In this document: positions 1 through 4,772 of the stretch, one piece after another
Numbering within the stretch: position 1 is the first letter of the stretch
How the letters are laid out: each line of letters starts with the position of its first letter
NCBI GenBank assembly: GCA_015522765.1
Contig: WALR01000163.1
Location: 1 to 7,932 of the forward strand
Length of the DNA stretch: 7,932 nucleotides
Direction: 5' to 3'
Source: Candidatus Woesearchaeota archaeon
GTDB lineage: Archaea > Nanobdellota > Nanobdellia > Woesearchaeales > WALR01
Translations under genes and position numbers: made by a program
The notes under the pieces: model-generated
Seen by the model: only the letters and a program-made list of their open reading frames with translations
Told to the model about the DNA's origin: nothing
The model's database searches: none

Positions 1-21
1 AAACTTTTCTGTTTACTATTT

Positions 22-26
22 AAAAA
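22..26 (-). terminator. possible oligo-T terminator after the transporter gene
   Basis: Five T residues on the minus strand lie about 10 bases past the stop codon of the YhhQ-like gene. Archaeal transcription often ends at short oligo-T tracts without a hairpin, and I see no hairpin here. The tract sits inside an AT-rich stretch that could equally be a TATA element of a gene beyond the left edge, so this is a weak call. Confidence 0.2.
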
Positions 27-36
27 TGGTTAATGA

Positions 37-678
37 TTAGCTTCTCATCCACCTCACACCCATATAAACAAAGGGTGTGTCGAGAAGGGCAAACCCCACT
101 TTTAAGAGCCAGTAGGGGATGATGAGGGTAATTATAAAATAAACATTAAACTTCGGGTTAATCTTATAGAAGGCGATAAACATAAACACTGTTGTGTCTA
201 TTAGCTGGCTGACTATGGTTGAGGCGTTATTCCTTAGCCAGAGAAACCTCCCCCGTGTTTTCCTCTTCCAAAAGTGGAATGCCCACACATCGTGGGACTG
301 GCTTATCAAGAATGCAATTATGCTTGCAACCATCATGCGGAGGGTGGCGCCGAATATCAAGGAATATTCCTTCTGGTTCCCCCACTGGACATTCGGGGGA
401 AGCCAGATGGAGAACATCGTCATAACAAGGGTTATTACGACTGCAAGCAATCCGAGCTTTACAAAACGCATTGCCGCCTCCTTGCCCATAACCTCTGCCA
501 CAATATCGGTTATTAAGAATGTCGCAGGAAAGATGAATATCCCGACTGATGTTCTTATGCCGAAGAGGGTGGTTATCTTTGTACCGAGGAGGTTTGCCAA
601 CACAAGCGCAAGAATGAAAAGCATTAATAGAAACTCGTTTTTTGCCTCCAGCCTCTTTTCGTCTTTCACTTCCCTCAT
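37..678 (-). CDS. YhhQ/VUT-family queuosine or archaeosine precursor transporter
   Basis: This is an integral membrane protein of the VUT (DUF165, YhhQ) family, whose bacterial members take up the 7-deazaguanine precursors preQ0/preQ1. In an archaeon the likely cargo is preQ0 for archaeosine in tRNA; that substrate is inference. About six membrane segments are visible (near residues 15-33, 42-62, 68-90, 108-128, 152-172 and 180-203). Family motifs are present: FPATFLITDIVAEVMGK at about 50-66, SQSHDVWAF at 126-134 and NNASTIVSQLIDT at 150-162. I chose the ATG at 678 because AGAGG stands 6 bases before it. An in-frame ATG at 693 would add five residues (MQRID), has no clear SD and lies 7 bases after the upstream gene's stop. 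Length (213 or 218 residues) is normal for the family. It is the second gene of an operon with the coiled-coil gene. Confidence 0.88.
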   Translation of the reverse strand: MREVKDEKRLEAKNEFLLMLFILALVLANLLGTKITTLFGIRTSVGIFIFPATFLITDIVAEVMGKEAAMRFVKLGLLAVVITLVMTMFSIWLPPNVQWGNQKEYSLIFGATLRMMVASIIAFLISQSHDVWAFHFWKRKTRGRFLWLRNNASTIVSQLIDTTVFMFIAFYKINPKFNVYFIITLIIPYWLLKVGFALLDTPFVYMGVRWMRS

Positions 679-684
679 ATCTAT

Positions 685-689
685 CCTCT
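685..689 (-). promoter_or_regulatory. ribosome binding site deciding the transporter start
   Basis: AGAGG on the minus strand is followed by 6 bases and then the ATG at 678. It overlaps the coding sequence implied by the longer start at 693, so it favours the shorter protein. Only four bases (GAGG) match the canonical site, so the decision is moderate. Confidence 0.45.
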
Positions 690-700
690 GCATTACTTAA

Positions 701-913
701 TCAGTTGTTATCCTTTTCCTCATCAAGCGAGACTGCCCTCTCAAAAACCTCTTTTAGCTTGTTTTCCTTGAAGTCTGTGAGCAGCTTGTTGTATTTCTCA
801 ACGAGATTGTTATGCTTCTCAACTAGCTGCCTGTATTTTTCCTCTGTCTCCTTCCTCAGCTTGTGCTCAAGCTCATATAACTCCCTGTATTCCTCCACGG
901 ATAGGTCCTTCAT
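701..913 (-). CDS. small coiled-coil protein, unknown function
   Basis: A 70-residue, highly charged protein that I do not recognise as a named family. Residues 5 to about 50 form a likely coiled coil with heptad-like Leu/Tyr spacing (LYELEHKLRKETEEKYRQLV and then HNNLVEKYNKLL), followed by an acidic, Asn-rich tail ending DEEKDNN. There is no signal peptide, membrane segment or cysteine, so it is probably a soluble cytoplasmic oligomer or a scaffold. The gene is real rather than a chance frame: it has a strong GGGGAGGTG site 5 bases before the ATG, an upstream TATA box, and it is closely followed by the YhhQ-like transporter (TGA, 7 bases, then the first possible ATG). The pair is therefore probably co-transcribed. 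Whether it physically works with the transporter is unknown. Low-complexity coiled coils give misleading database matches, so homology claims need care. Confidence 0.75.
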   Translation of the reverse strand: MKDLSVEEYRELYELEHKLRKETEEKYRQLVEKHNNLVEKYNKLLTDFKENKLKEVFERAVSLDEEKDNN

Positions 914-918
914 ACCAG

Positions 919-927
919 CACCTCCCC
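919..927 (-). promoter_or_regulatory. strong Shine-Dalgarno site of the coiled-coil gene
   Basis: GGGGAGGTG on the minus strand lies 5 bases before the ATG at 913. It matches seven bases (GGAGGTG) of the archaeal 16S tail complement and fixes that start. Confidence 0.75.
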
Positions 928-928
928 T

Positions 929-943
929 AATTTAATATTTAAA
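929..943 (-). promoter_or_regulatory. candidate proximal TATA box of the leftward operon
   Basis: The minus strand reads TTTAAATATTAAATT, a good archaeal TATA core. Its centre is about 25 bases before the ATG at 913, so a transcript starting 25-27 bases downstream would omit the strong SD site. The more distal TATA at 983-993 may therefore be the functional one for this operon. Confidence 0.4.
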
Positions 944-965
944 GTTTTCTATGAGGTCTCTATGC

Positions 966-979
966 TTCTGATTTCAGAA
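966..979. promoter_or_regulatory. perfect inverted repeat, candidate operator
   Basis: TTCTGA-TT-TCAGAA forms two perfect 6-base arms around 2 bases. It lies 3 bases upstream of the TTTAAATATAA box for the rightward peptidase gene. For a leftward transcript from the same box it would fall at the predicted start point. A 2-base loop is too tight for a stable RNA hairpin, so a dimeric DNA-binding regulator is the more natural reading. This is inference from symmetry and position only. Confidence 0.4.
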
Positions 980-982
980 ATG

Positions 983-993
983 TTTAAATATAA
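983..993. promoter_or_regulatory. TATA box, probable core promoter of divergent genes
   Basis: TTTAAATATAA on the plus strand is the best TATA match in the 130-base gap at 914-1043. Rightward it predicts a start near 1013 and a leader of 30-45 bases for the peptidase gene. On the minus strand the same block reads TTATATTTAAA and predicts a start near 962, giving a leader of roughly 48 bases that contains the strong SD of the coiled-coil gene. A further AT-rich block at 1008-1029, with the palindrome TATTAATA at 1008-1015, could be an alternative TATA that would make the ATG at 1044 leaderless. Confidence 0.55.
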
Positions 994-1047
994 GGTGCTT
1001 AATAGTGTATTAATATACATAAAAATATACTGATTCATGTTTTATGT

Positions 1048-1052
1048 GTGAT
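1048..1052 (+). promoter_or_regulatory. Shine-Dalgarno site deciding the peptidase start
   Basis: GTGAT, a match to the 3' half of the archaeal GGAGGTGAT site, lies 6 bases before the ATG at 1059. The in-frame ATG at 1044 has no SD before it. Confidence 0.45.
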
Positions 1053-1058
1053 GCCAAA

Positions 1059-2141
1059 ATGATAACAAAAACCTTTTCGCAGTGGGCAATAGAAAAAAGA
1101 ATTGACAAACACATAAGAACGGCACTCCCCTATGCCCTCAGAGCATTAAAGGTAAACCTGAACATATCAAGGGACGAGAAGCTCTTCTTAGTAGGCGACT
1201 TCGGCGAGAAAAACTTCAGGGCAGCACCCATATTAACAGCAGCGTACGCACTCGCAGCAAGAAGACTAAAGCTGAACTACCGCATAATAATGAGGAAAGG
1301 GGAAAGCCCCGGAATGCATGAATATACGCCTATACTGGAAGAGATACTCTACTCGGGAAGCGGCAACGCGGTCATCTCCTCCCTCTCAAAGAGCTTCTCC
1401 CTAACAAAGCCTTTGGGAAAGAAGATGAGGAGATTCTTCTCAGAGAGAAACCATAAGTTCATCACGACCCCTGGGTTGGGAACACTCCCTACAGAGAACA
1501 TAATAGACCTGCTTGAAGCAATGAGCGTCAACCCCTATAAGCTAAGGAAGGTGGGCAGGTTCATTAAAGAAAGGCTTGACAGGGGAAAGACGGTTAAGAT
1601 AATAACAAGAAGGGGCACAGACCTTACATTTAACATAGAGAATGATAGGGCTTTGATAAACGACGGGGTATACACAAAGAAGGGATCAGGGGGAAATCTT
1701 CCTGCAGGTGAAACATATATCCCGTTCTACAAGGCAAGCGTCAACGGCATCGCAGTCATAGACGCCTCTGTAAGGGTGAAAGGAAGAACGCTGCTCACAA
1801 GAAAGCCCTTAATACTGGATATAAAGGAGGGGAGAGTTATAAGGGTTAAGGGGGAGTATGCTGCAGCACTAGTAAAATCGTTTAAGGACGACAGAAACCT
1901 GGCCAACTCAATCAGGGAGAACAACAGGATTGTTGAGCTTGGTATTGGGACCAACCCAAAGGCATCAGTCATTGGGCCAAACCTCATAAATGAAAAGACA
2001 TTCGGAACTGCCCACATCGCCGTAGGAAACACATCAGGGGTGTTCGGCTCTGTGAGGCATCCCATCCACCTGGACCAGGTGTTTAAGGATCCCCTAATAA
2101 AGATTGACGGCAAAACCCTGAACTTCTTCCCCTGCAGATAG
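1059..2141 (+). CDS. M29-like metallo-aminopeptidase (COG2309)
   Basis: A cytoplasmic protein of 360 residues resembling aminopeptidase T/AmpS-type M29 peptidases, which remove N-terminal residues from peptides using two metal ions. The C-terminal half carries the expected order of metal-ligand motifs: GGNLPAGE (Glu218), VELGIGTNP (Glu293), GTAHIAVG (His319) and HLD (His337, Asp339). The N-terminal half (about 1-190) has the mixed alpha/beta character of the family, and the length is close to the usual 360-410. In the M29 peptidases a Tyr follows the first His by about seven residues; here that position is Ser326, as in many archaeal relatives, so peptidase activity is likely but not certain. 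The dioxygenase NicX belongs to the same superfamily. The start at 1059 is chosen for its GTGAT SD; 1044 would add MCDAK and could be leaderless. It stands alone, divergent from the transporter operon. Confidence 0.8.
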   Translation: MITKTFSQWAIEKRIDKHIRTALPYALRALKVNLNISRDEKLFLVGDFGEKNFRAAPILTAAYALAARRLKLNYRIIMRKGESPGMHEYTPILEEILYSGSGNAVISSLSKSFSLTKPLGKKMRRFFSERNHKFITTPGLGTLPTENIIDLLEAMSVNPYKLRKVGRFIKERLDRGKTVKIITRRGTDLTFNIENDRALINDGVYTKKGSGGNLPAGETYIPFYKASVNGIAVIDASVRVKGRTLLTRKPLILDIKEGRVIRVKGEYAAALVKSFKDDRNLANSIRENNRIVELGIGTNPKASVIGPNLINEKTFGTAHIAVGNTSGVFGSVRHPIHLDQVFKDPLIKIDGKTLNFFPCR

Positions 2142-2155
2142 CCTTAATCCTCGCT

Positions 2156-3019
2156 CTAATCCTTTTTCCGGGCTTTTTCCCTGGGCTCCTTAGAATGGAG
2201 TCTCTTATAAACACCCTTACTCTCAAGAATTCTTCTTACCCTGCTGACAAAATCATCTGCCTCTTTGTAGTATCTCTCGAATTCCTCTCCTGTAACATTG
2301 TTTATCTCCTGATGGATAATCATCTTGGCGAGTTTATAGAAGCGCCTCATAATTGTCACATAGCGCTCCTCAAGGATGTGCCTCTTAACGAGCTTCTCGT
2401 GGAGCAGGTCTGCAATGTGGCTTGGGCTTGGGGGCACCTCCCCTGCATTCATAAGAGCGGCATGCGCAGAGTCTATAACACCCCAGTAGAGGTCAACCGT
2501 TGCCTGGAGCAGATGCCACCTCGCATTGTGAAGACTCTGGGGCGCCTTGGAAAAATAGCTCCACACACTCTCAGGTGTGGGCCTTATCCTCCCGGATTCA
2601 AGAAGGGCCTGGAGGGGGTAAAAAAATCCTTTGTCAATTATGGCGAGCCCGTCCCTTAGAACATTCACAATCACAGGGTCCCCGGCGCGCACATACTCCC
2701 AGAAGGTTGACAGTTTAAGGGTTGTAAGGTGGATTCTCTTTGAGGTCTGGGCGACAATTTTTGACATTATGACGCGGTAGGCCTCAATTAAATCAGGAGT
2801 CAGCTCTATCTCAACATCATCCACCACGACGAGTATGTCTATATCCCCTCCTTTATGCACCTCTTCTCTGGCAGTGGCGCCAAAAAGAACAACCGCCCTG
2901 AGAAAATCCCCGAATTCCTTGTATATCCTGCCCGCAAATTCATAGGCGATATCCTTATACTCCTTGATGTATAAATCACTGTACCTGGTTTTTTCTCTTC
3001 TTTTAATCCTGCTTCTCAT
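2156..3019 (-). CDS. minimal nucleotidyltransferase fused to a HEPN-like domain
   Basis: A 287-residue protein with a pol-beta-type minimal nucleotidyltransferase (MNT) domain at about residues 25-130 and an all-helical HEPN-like domain at about 160-265. The MNT signature is clear: LFGATAREE (Gly47 loop) followed by GGDIDILVVV with Asp59 and Asp61 as metal ligands; the third acidic residue of the fold is not obvious. The HEPN part has the usual paired-helix pattern (LYWGVIDSAHAALMNAG, then ERYVTIMRRFYKLAKMI) but no R-x(4-6)-H ribonuclease motif. The tail is strongly basic (KARKKD). Separate MNT and HEPN genes form the MntA-HepT toxin-antitoxin pairs, in which MNT adenylylates HEPN; archaea also have single-chain fusions like this one with unknown targets. 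I chose ATG 3019 because AGGTG lies 6 bases before it; a GTG at 3028 would add three residues and overlaps that site. Confidence 0.82.
   Translation of the reverse strand: MRSRIKRREKTRYSDLYIKEYKDIAYEFAGRIYKEFGDFLRAVVLFGATAREEVHKGGDIDILVVVDDVEIELTPDLIEAYRVIMSKIVAQTSKRIHLTTLKLSTFWEYVRAGDPVIVNVLRDGLAIIDKGFFYPLQALLESGRIRPTPESVWSYFSKAPQSLHNARWHLLQATVDLYWGVIDSAHAALMNAGEVPPSPSHIADLLHEKLVKRHILEERYVTIMRRFYKLAKMIIHQEINNVTGEEFERYYKEADDFVSRVRRILESKGVYKRLHSKEPREKARKKD
2163..2178 (+). terminator. candidate oligo-T terminator of the peptidase gene
   Basis: Two T5 tracts (2163-2167 and 2174-2178) lie 22-37 bases after the peptidase stop, on the antisense side of the Lys/Arg-rich C-terminus of the convergent nucleotidyltransferase gene. 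Archaeal RNA polymerase ends on such tracts, so they may serve as the terminator in place of the 14-base intergenic gap, which has none. Confidence 0.35.
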
Positions 3020-3025
3020 AGAACA

Positions 3026-3030
3026 CACCT
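3026..3030 (-). promoter_or_regulatory. Shine-Dalgarno site of the nucleotidyltransferase gene
   Basis: AGGTG on the minus strand ends 6 bases before the ATG at 3019 and overlaps the alternative GTG start at 3028, favouring the shorter protein. Confidence 0.45.
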
Positions 3031-3041
3031 TTGCACCATCA

Positions 3042-3051
3042 TTTAATAAAT
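3042..3051 (-). promoter_or_regulatory. candidate TATA box of the nucleotidyltransferase gene
   Basis: TTTATTAAAT on the minus strand is centred about 27 bases before the ATG at 3019. Used as the core promoter it would give a nearly leaderless mRNA starting at that ATG, which also argues against the GTG at 3028. It shares the 109-base gap at 3029-3137 with the rightward DUF483-like gene's promoter. Confidence 0.4.
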
Positions 3052-3107
3052 TTTGTAACTATTAACAAATCATAAAAGTACTTGATGCCCATACACAGAA
3101 TAAAAAA

Positions 3108-3116
3108 TTTTATAAG
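3108..3116 (+). promoter_or_regulatory. TATA box of the DUF483-like gene, leaderless start
   Basis: TTTTATAAG, next to an AAAATTTT palindrome, is centred about 26 bases before the ATG at 3138. There is no usable SD before that ATG, so the transcript probably begins at or very near the start codon. Confidence 0.55.
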
Positions 3117-3137
3117 CGCACCCAAAACTCAAGGTTC

Positions 3138-3950
3138 ATGAGAGAAGACCTTAAGGCGATGGTATCCCTCTTCGGGAGCTTAAGCAGGAGCTTAGAGGTT
3201 CTATGGGTGTTATATGACAAGAAAGAGGGTGCGAGAATAGCCGTAAGGAATTACAATCTCAGCAGGGCAAAAACATTCGCAGAAGGCCTGGGGCTTCACA
3301 CAGCAGTCTCATCCACCAGCTTCCTCTTTGACACTGCTTCAGGCTACTCCTCCAAAGCTATGAGGATAAACACGGAAATACCCTCCTCATTCAAATTTCT
3401 TTATGTGTCCAAGAGAAAGAGAAAAAGTGAAAGAATGAGGGAATACGATGAAGAAAAAAACCACAAAAAACTGGGGAAAGCCCTAGGCTATCCTAAATGC
3501 TGTATAAAGTTCTTCATCAAAAACCATGAGGAGGAAGAGAAGGGAATAAACGATTTTGTTATGCCCGCTATAATGAACAGCGAGGGCAGCAATTTCCCCT
3601 GGCAGAGCAATTTTTTCACGAGGTATTTCGATTTGCCTGTAATAAGCCACCTCCCCTGCTCATTCAGATGCAGGAAGACAACAAGGATTGCAGAGAGAAA
3701 CATTGACCTTGCCAAAAGCCATTTCCCCCACCTGTACAACGCCTACCTTTCTACCCTAAAATCAGGGGTCATATACAGTAAAGGAAGGGTTTATCTCTTT
3801 CAGGGGATAAGGGAATTCGAGGACAACTTCAACTACACAAAAGTCATAGCGAGCCATCCTGATGATTTCTACCTTAAATTATCTGCAAGGAACACTATTC
3901 CCAAGAGGGTTATTGAAGAAAACGGGATGAGAATGCTCATCTTTGAATGA
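3138..3950 (+). CDS. DUF483-like Cys/His protein, function unknown
   Basis: A 270-residue protein matching, from memory, the archaeal DUF483 family, which has no established function. The recognisable core is LGYPKCCIKFF (Cys121, Cys122) and, about 50 residues on, SHLPCSFRCRKT (His171, Cys174, Cys178), a spacing suited to binding a metal or cluster; that role is inference. The N-terminal 90 residues look like an alpha/beta region without cysteines, followed by a very basic linker at 91-113 (SKRKRKSERM and onward) that could contact nucleic acid. The last 60 residues include strand-like segments (GVIYSKGRVYLFQ, MRMLIFE). There is no signal peptide or membrane segment. The start is set by a TATA box 26 bases upstream, giving a leaderless mRNA. 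It ends exactly where the convergent zinc-finger gene ends, with no base between the two stop codons. Confidence 0.72.
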   Translation: MREDLKAMVSLFGSLSRSLEVLWVLYDKKEGARIAVRNYNLSRAKTFAEGLGLHTAVSSTSFLFDTASGYSSKAMRINTEIPSSFKFLYVSKRKRKSERMREYDEEKNHKKLGKALGYPKCCIKFFIKNHEEEEKGINDFVMPAIMNSEGSNFPWQSNFFTRYFDLPVISHLPCSFRCRKTTRIAERNIDLAKSHFPHLYNAYLSTLKSGVIYSKGRVYLFQGIREFEDNFNYTKVIASHPDDFYLKLSARNTIPKRVIEENGMRMLIFE

Positions 3951-4187
3951 TTATCCCTGAACAATCTGTTTAAGGGAGAAGCCTATCCTCTTATTTCCTT
4001 TACCCACACCCATCTTCTTGAGCACCTCTGAAGAACACCTCTCGCAGATATGAAGCACCCTGTTCTTTGAAAGAGCAATCTCCATCGATATGTGCTCGCC
4101 GCAGACATAGCCGCCGCAATTATCGCAGCTTATATTAGCAAAAGCACCGCAGATAATGCACTTTCCGTCCTCATGGAAATGGAACAT
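3951..4187 (-). CDS. small double zinc-finger protein
   Basis: A 78-residue protein with eight or nine possible zinc ligands: Cys10-x2-Cys13, Cys21-x2-Cys24, Cys29-x2-His32, His46 and Cys48-x2-Cys51. The spacing resembles a B-box or cross-brace finger binding two zinc ions and archaeal small zinc proteins such as DUF2180, but I cannot assign a family. The last 27 residues are basic (KKMGVGKGNKRIGFSLKQ) and may contact RNA, DNA or a protein partner. There is no SD before the ATG, while a TATAbox on the minus strand (TATTTAAAG, 4217-4209) is centred 26 bases upstream, so the mRNA is probably leaderless. The gene is divergent from the PUA-protein gene and shares its promoter region, and it runs tail to tail into the DUF483-like gene. 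Confidence 0.7.
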   Translation of the reverse strand: MFHFHEDGKCIICGAFANISCDNCGGYVCGEHISMEIALSKNRVLHICERCSSEVLKKMGVGKGNKRIGFSLKQIVQG

Positions 4188-4207
4188 TAAGAGAAGGCGG
4201 ATGCAAA

Positions 4208-4230
4208 TCTTTAAATATTTTGTTTAAAGA
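4208..4230. promoter_or_regulatory. symmetric double-TATA divergent promoter
   Basis: TCTTTAAA (4208-4215) and TTTAAAGA (4223-4230) are perfect 8-base inverted arms around TATTTTG, with an AAATATTT palindrome at 4213-4220. Leftward, TATTTAAAG is centred 26 bases before the zinc-finger ATG at 4187. Rightward, the arms predict starts near 4241 or 4252, leaving a leader of 23-34 bases that contains the SD of the PUA-protein gene. One element thus seems to drive both genes; a regulator binding the symmetric site is possible but unproven. Confidence 0.55.
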
Positions 4231-4259
4231 AAGCGTTAGAAGGGGCGATTGACAGAAGT

Positions 4260-4266
4260 GGAGGAT
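4260..4266 (+). promoter_or_regulatory. Shine-Dalgarno site fixing a GTG start
   Basis: GGAGGAT lies 8 bases before the GTG at 4275. No other ATG, GTG or TTG exists in frame nearby upstream, and the family-like N-terminal sequence begins at once after this codon, so the GTG is the start. Confidence 0.7.
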
Positions 4267-4274
4267 ATATAAAA

Positions 4275-4772
4275 GTGGCATACATAATACTGAACTCGCG
4301 GAAAAAGAAAGAGATTAAGAACAGTATATTAAAGCAGTTTGGACTGAGAGAGGAGCCCCCTGAATTAAAGGACTGCATACTCGCACTTAACAAGAAGAGA
4401 GAGAAGGTGTACATGGTTTCTGGAGACATAAAAGAGCTTAACCTTGAGGAGATAAACATCAGCACCCTCGGGGTTTATTTATGCACAATTGAGAAAGACG
4501 GCATAAGGATGAGCATAGAGGGCTCCCAGATGATAGGGCCGTATGCAGAGAACACCCTCACCCTGTCGGATGAGGAGGCAGGAAAATGGGTGAACGGGCA
4601 GAATCTCCTTATAGAAGGATTAAGCAGCAGGATAAACAAGAGGGGCTATATCCTTATTAGGCATCTCTCAGCAGAGGGCAAGTCCGACTTTCTTGGCTGC
4701 GGAAAGATTGCAGGAGGGAGAATAATAAATTATGTGCCCAAGGAGAGGAGGATAGCTGAGATAAACCCCTAA
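4275..4772 (+). CDS. PUA-domain protein, NOL1/NOP2/Fmu-associated (COG3270-like)
   Basis: A 165-residue protein resembling the stand-alone archaeal counterpart of the C-terminal, RNA-binding part of RsmF/NOP2-type rRNA cytosine methyltransferases. No methyltransferase domain or SAM motif is present, so it probably binds rRNA or tRNA during ribosome maturation instead of modifying it; that role is inferred from the family. The N-terminal region (about 1-60) begins LNSRKKKEIKNSILKQFG, as in relatives I recall. The PUA-like region runs from about 85 to the end, with GIRMSIEGSQMIGP (85-98), a helix LSDEEAGKWVNGQ, then GYILIRH, FLGCGKIAGG and the closing NYVPKERRI. It uses a GTG start supported by GGAGGAT. 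The stop overlaps that of the next, opposite gene: CTAA at 4769-4772 supplies TAA to this gene and TAG to the other. Confidence 0.75.
   Translation: MAYIILNSRKKKEIKNSILKQFGLREEPPELKDCILALNKKREKVYMVSGDIKELNLEEINISTLGVYLCTIEKDGIRMSIEGSQMIGPYAENTLTLSDEEAGKWVNGQNLLIEGLSSRINKRGYILIRHLSAEGKSDFLGCGKIAGGRIINYVPKERRIAEINP

Noticed and set aside
194..700. 168-codon plus-strand open frame across the transporter gene
   Set aside because: It is antisense to a protein with clear YhhQ motifs, its product is low in recognisable features, and no SD or promoter suits it.
1727..2113. 128-codon minus-strand open frame inside the peptidase gene
   Set aside because: It lies opposite the metal-ligand motifs of the M29-like protein and has no credible start signal.
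2195..2659. 154-codon plus-strand open frame opposite the nucleotidyltransferase gene
   Set aside because: The opposite strand carries clear HEPN-like sequence; this frame is a shadow without a promoter or SD.
3029..3137. Possible small RNA in the gap between the nucleotidyltransferase and DUF483-like genes
   Set aside because: Apart from two TATA-like elements I find no hairpin, box C/D motif or tRNA-like structure in these 109 bases.
4264..4274. ATATATAAAAG, a textbook TATA look-alike before the GTG start at 4275
   Set aside because: A transcript from it would begin near 4296, inside the coding sequence, losing the conserved N-terminus; it is the spacer between SD and start.
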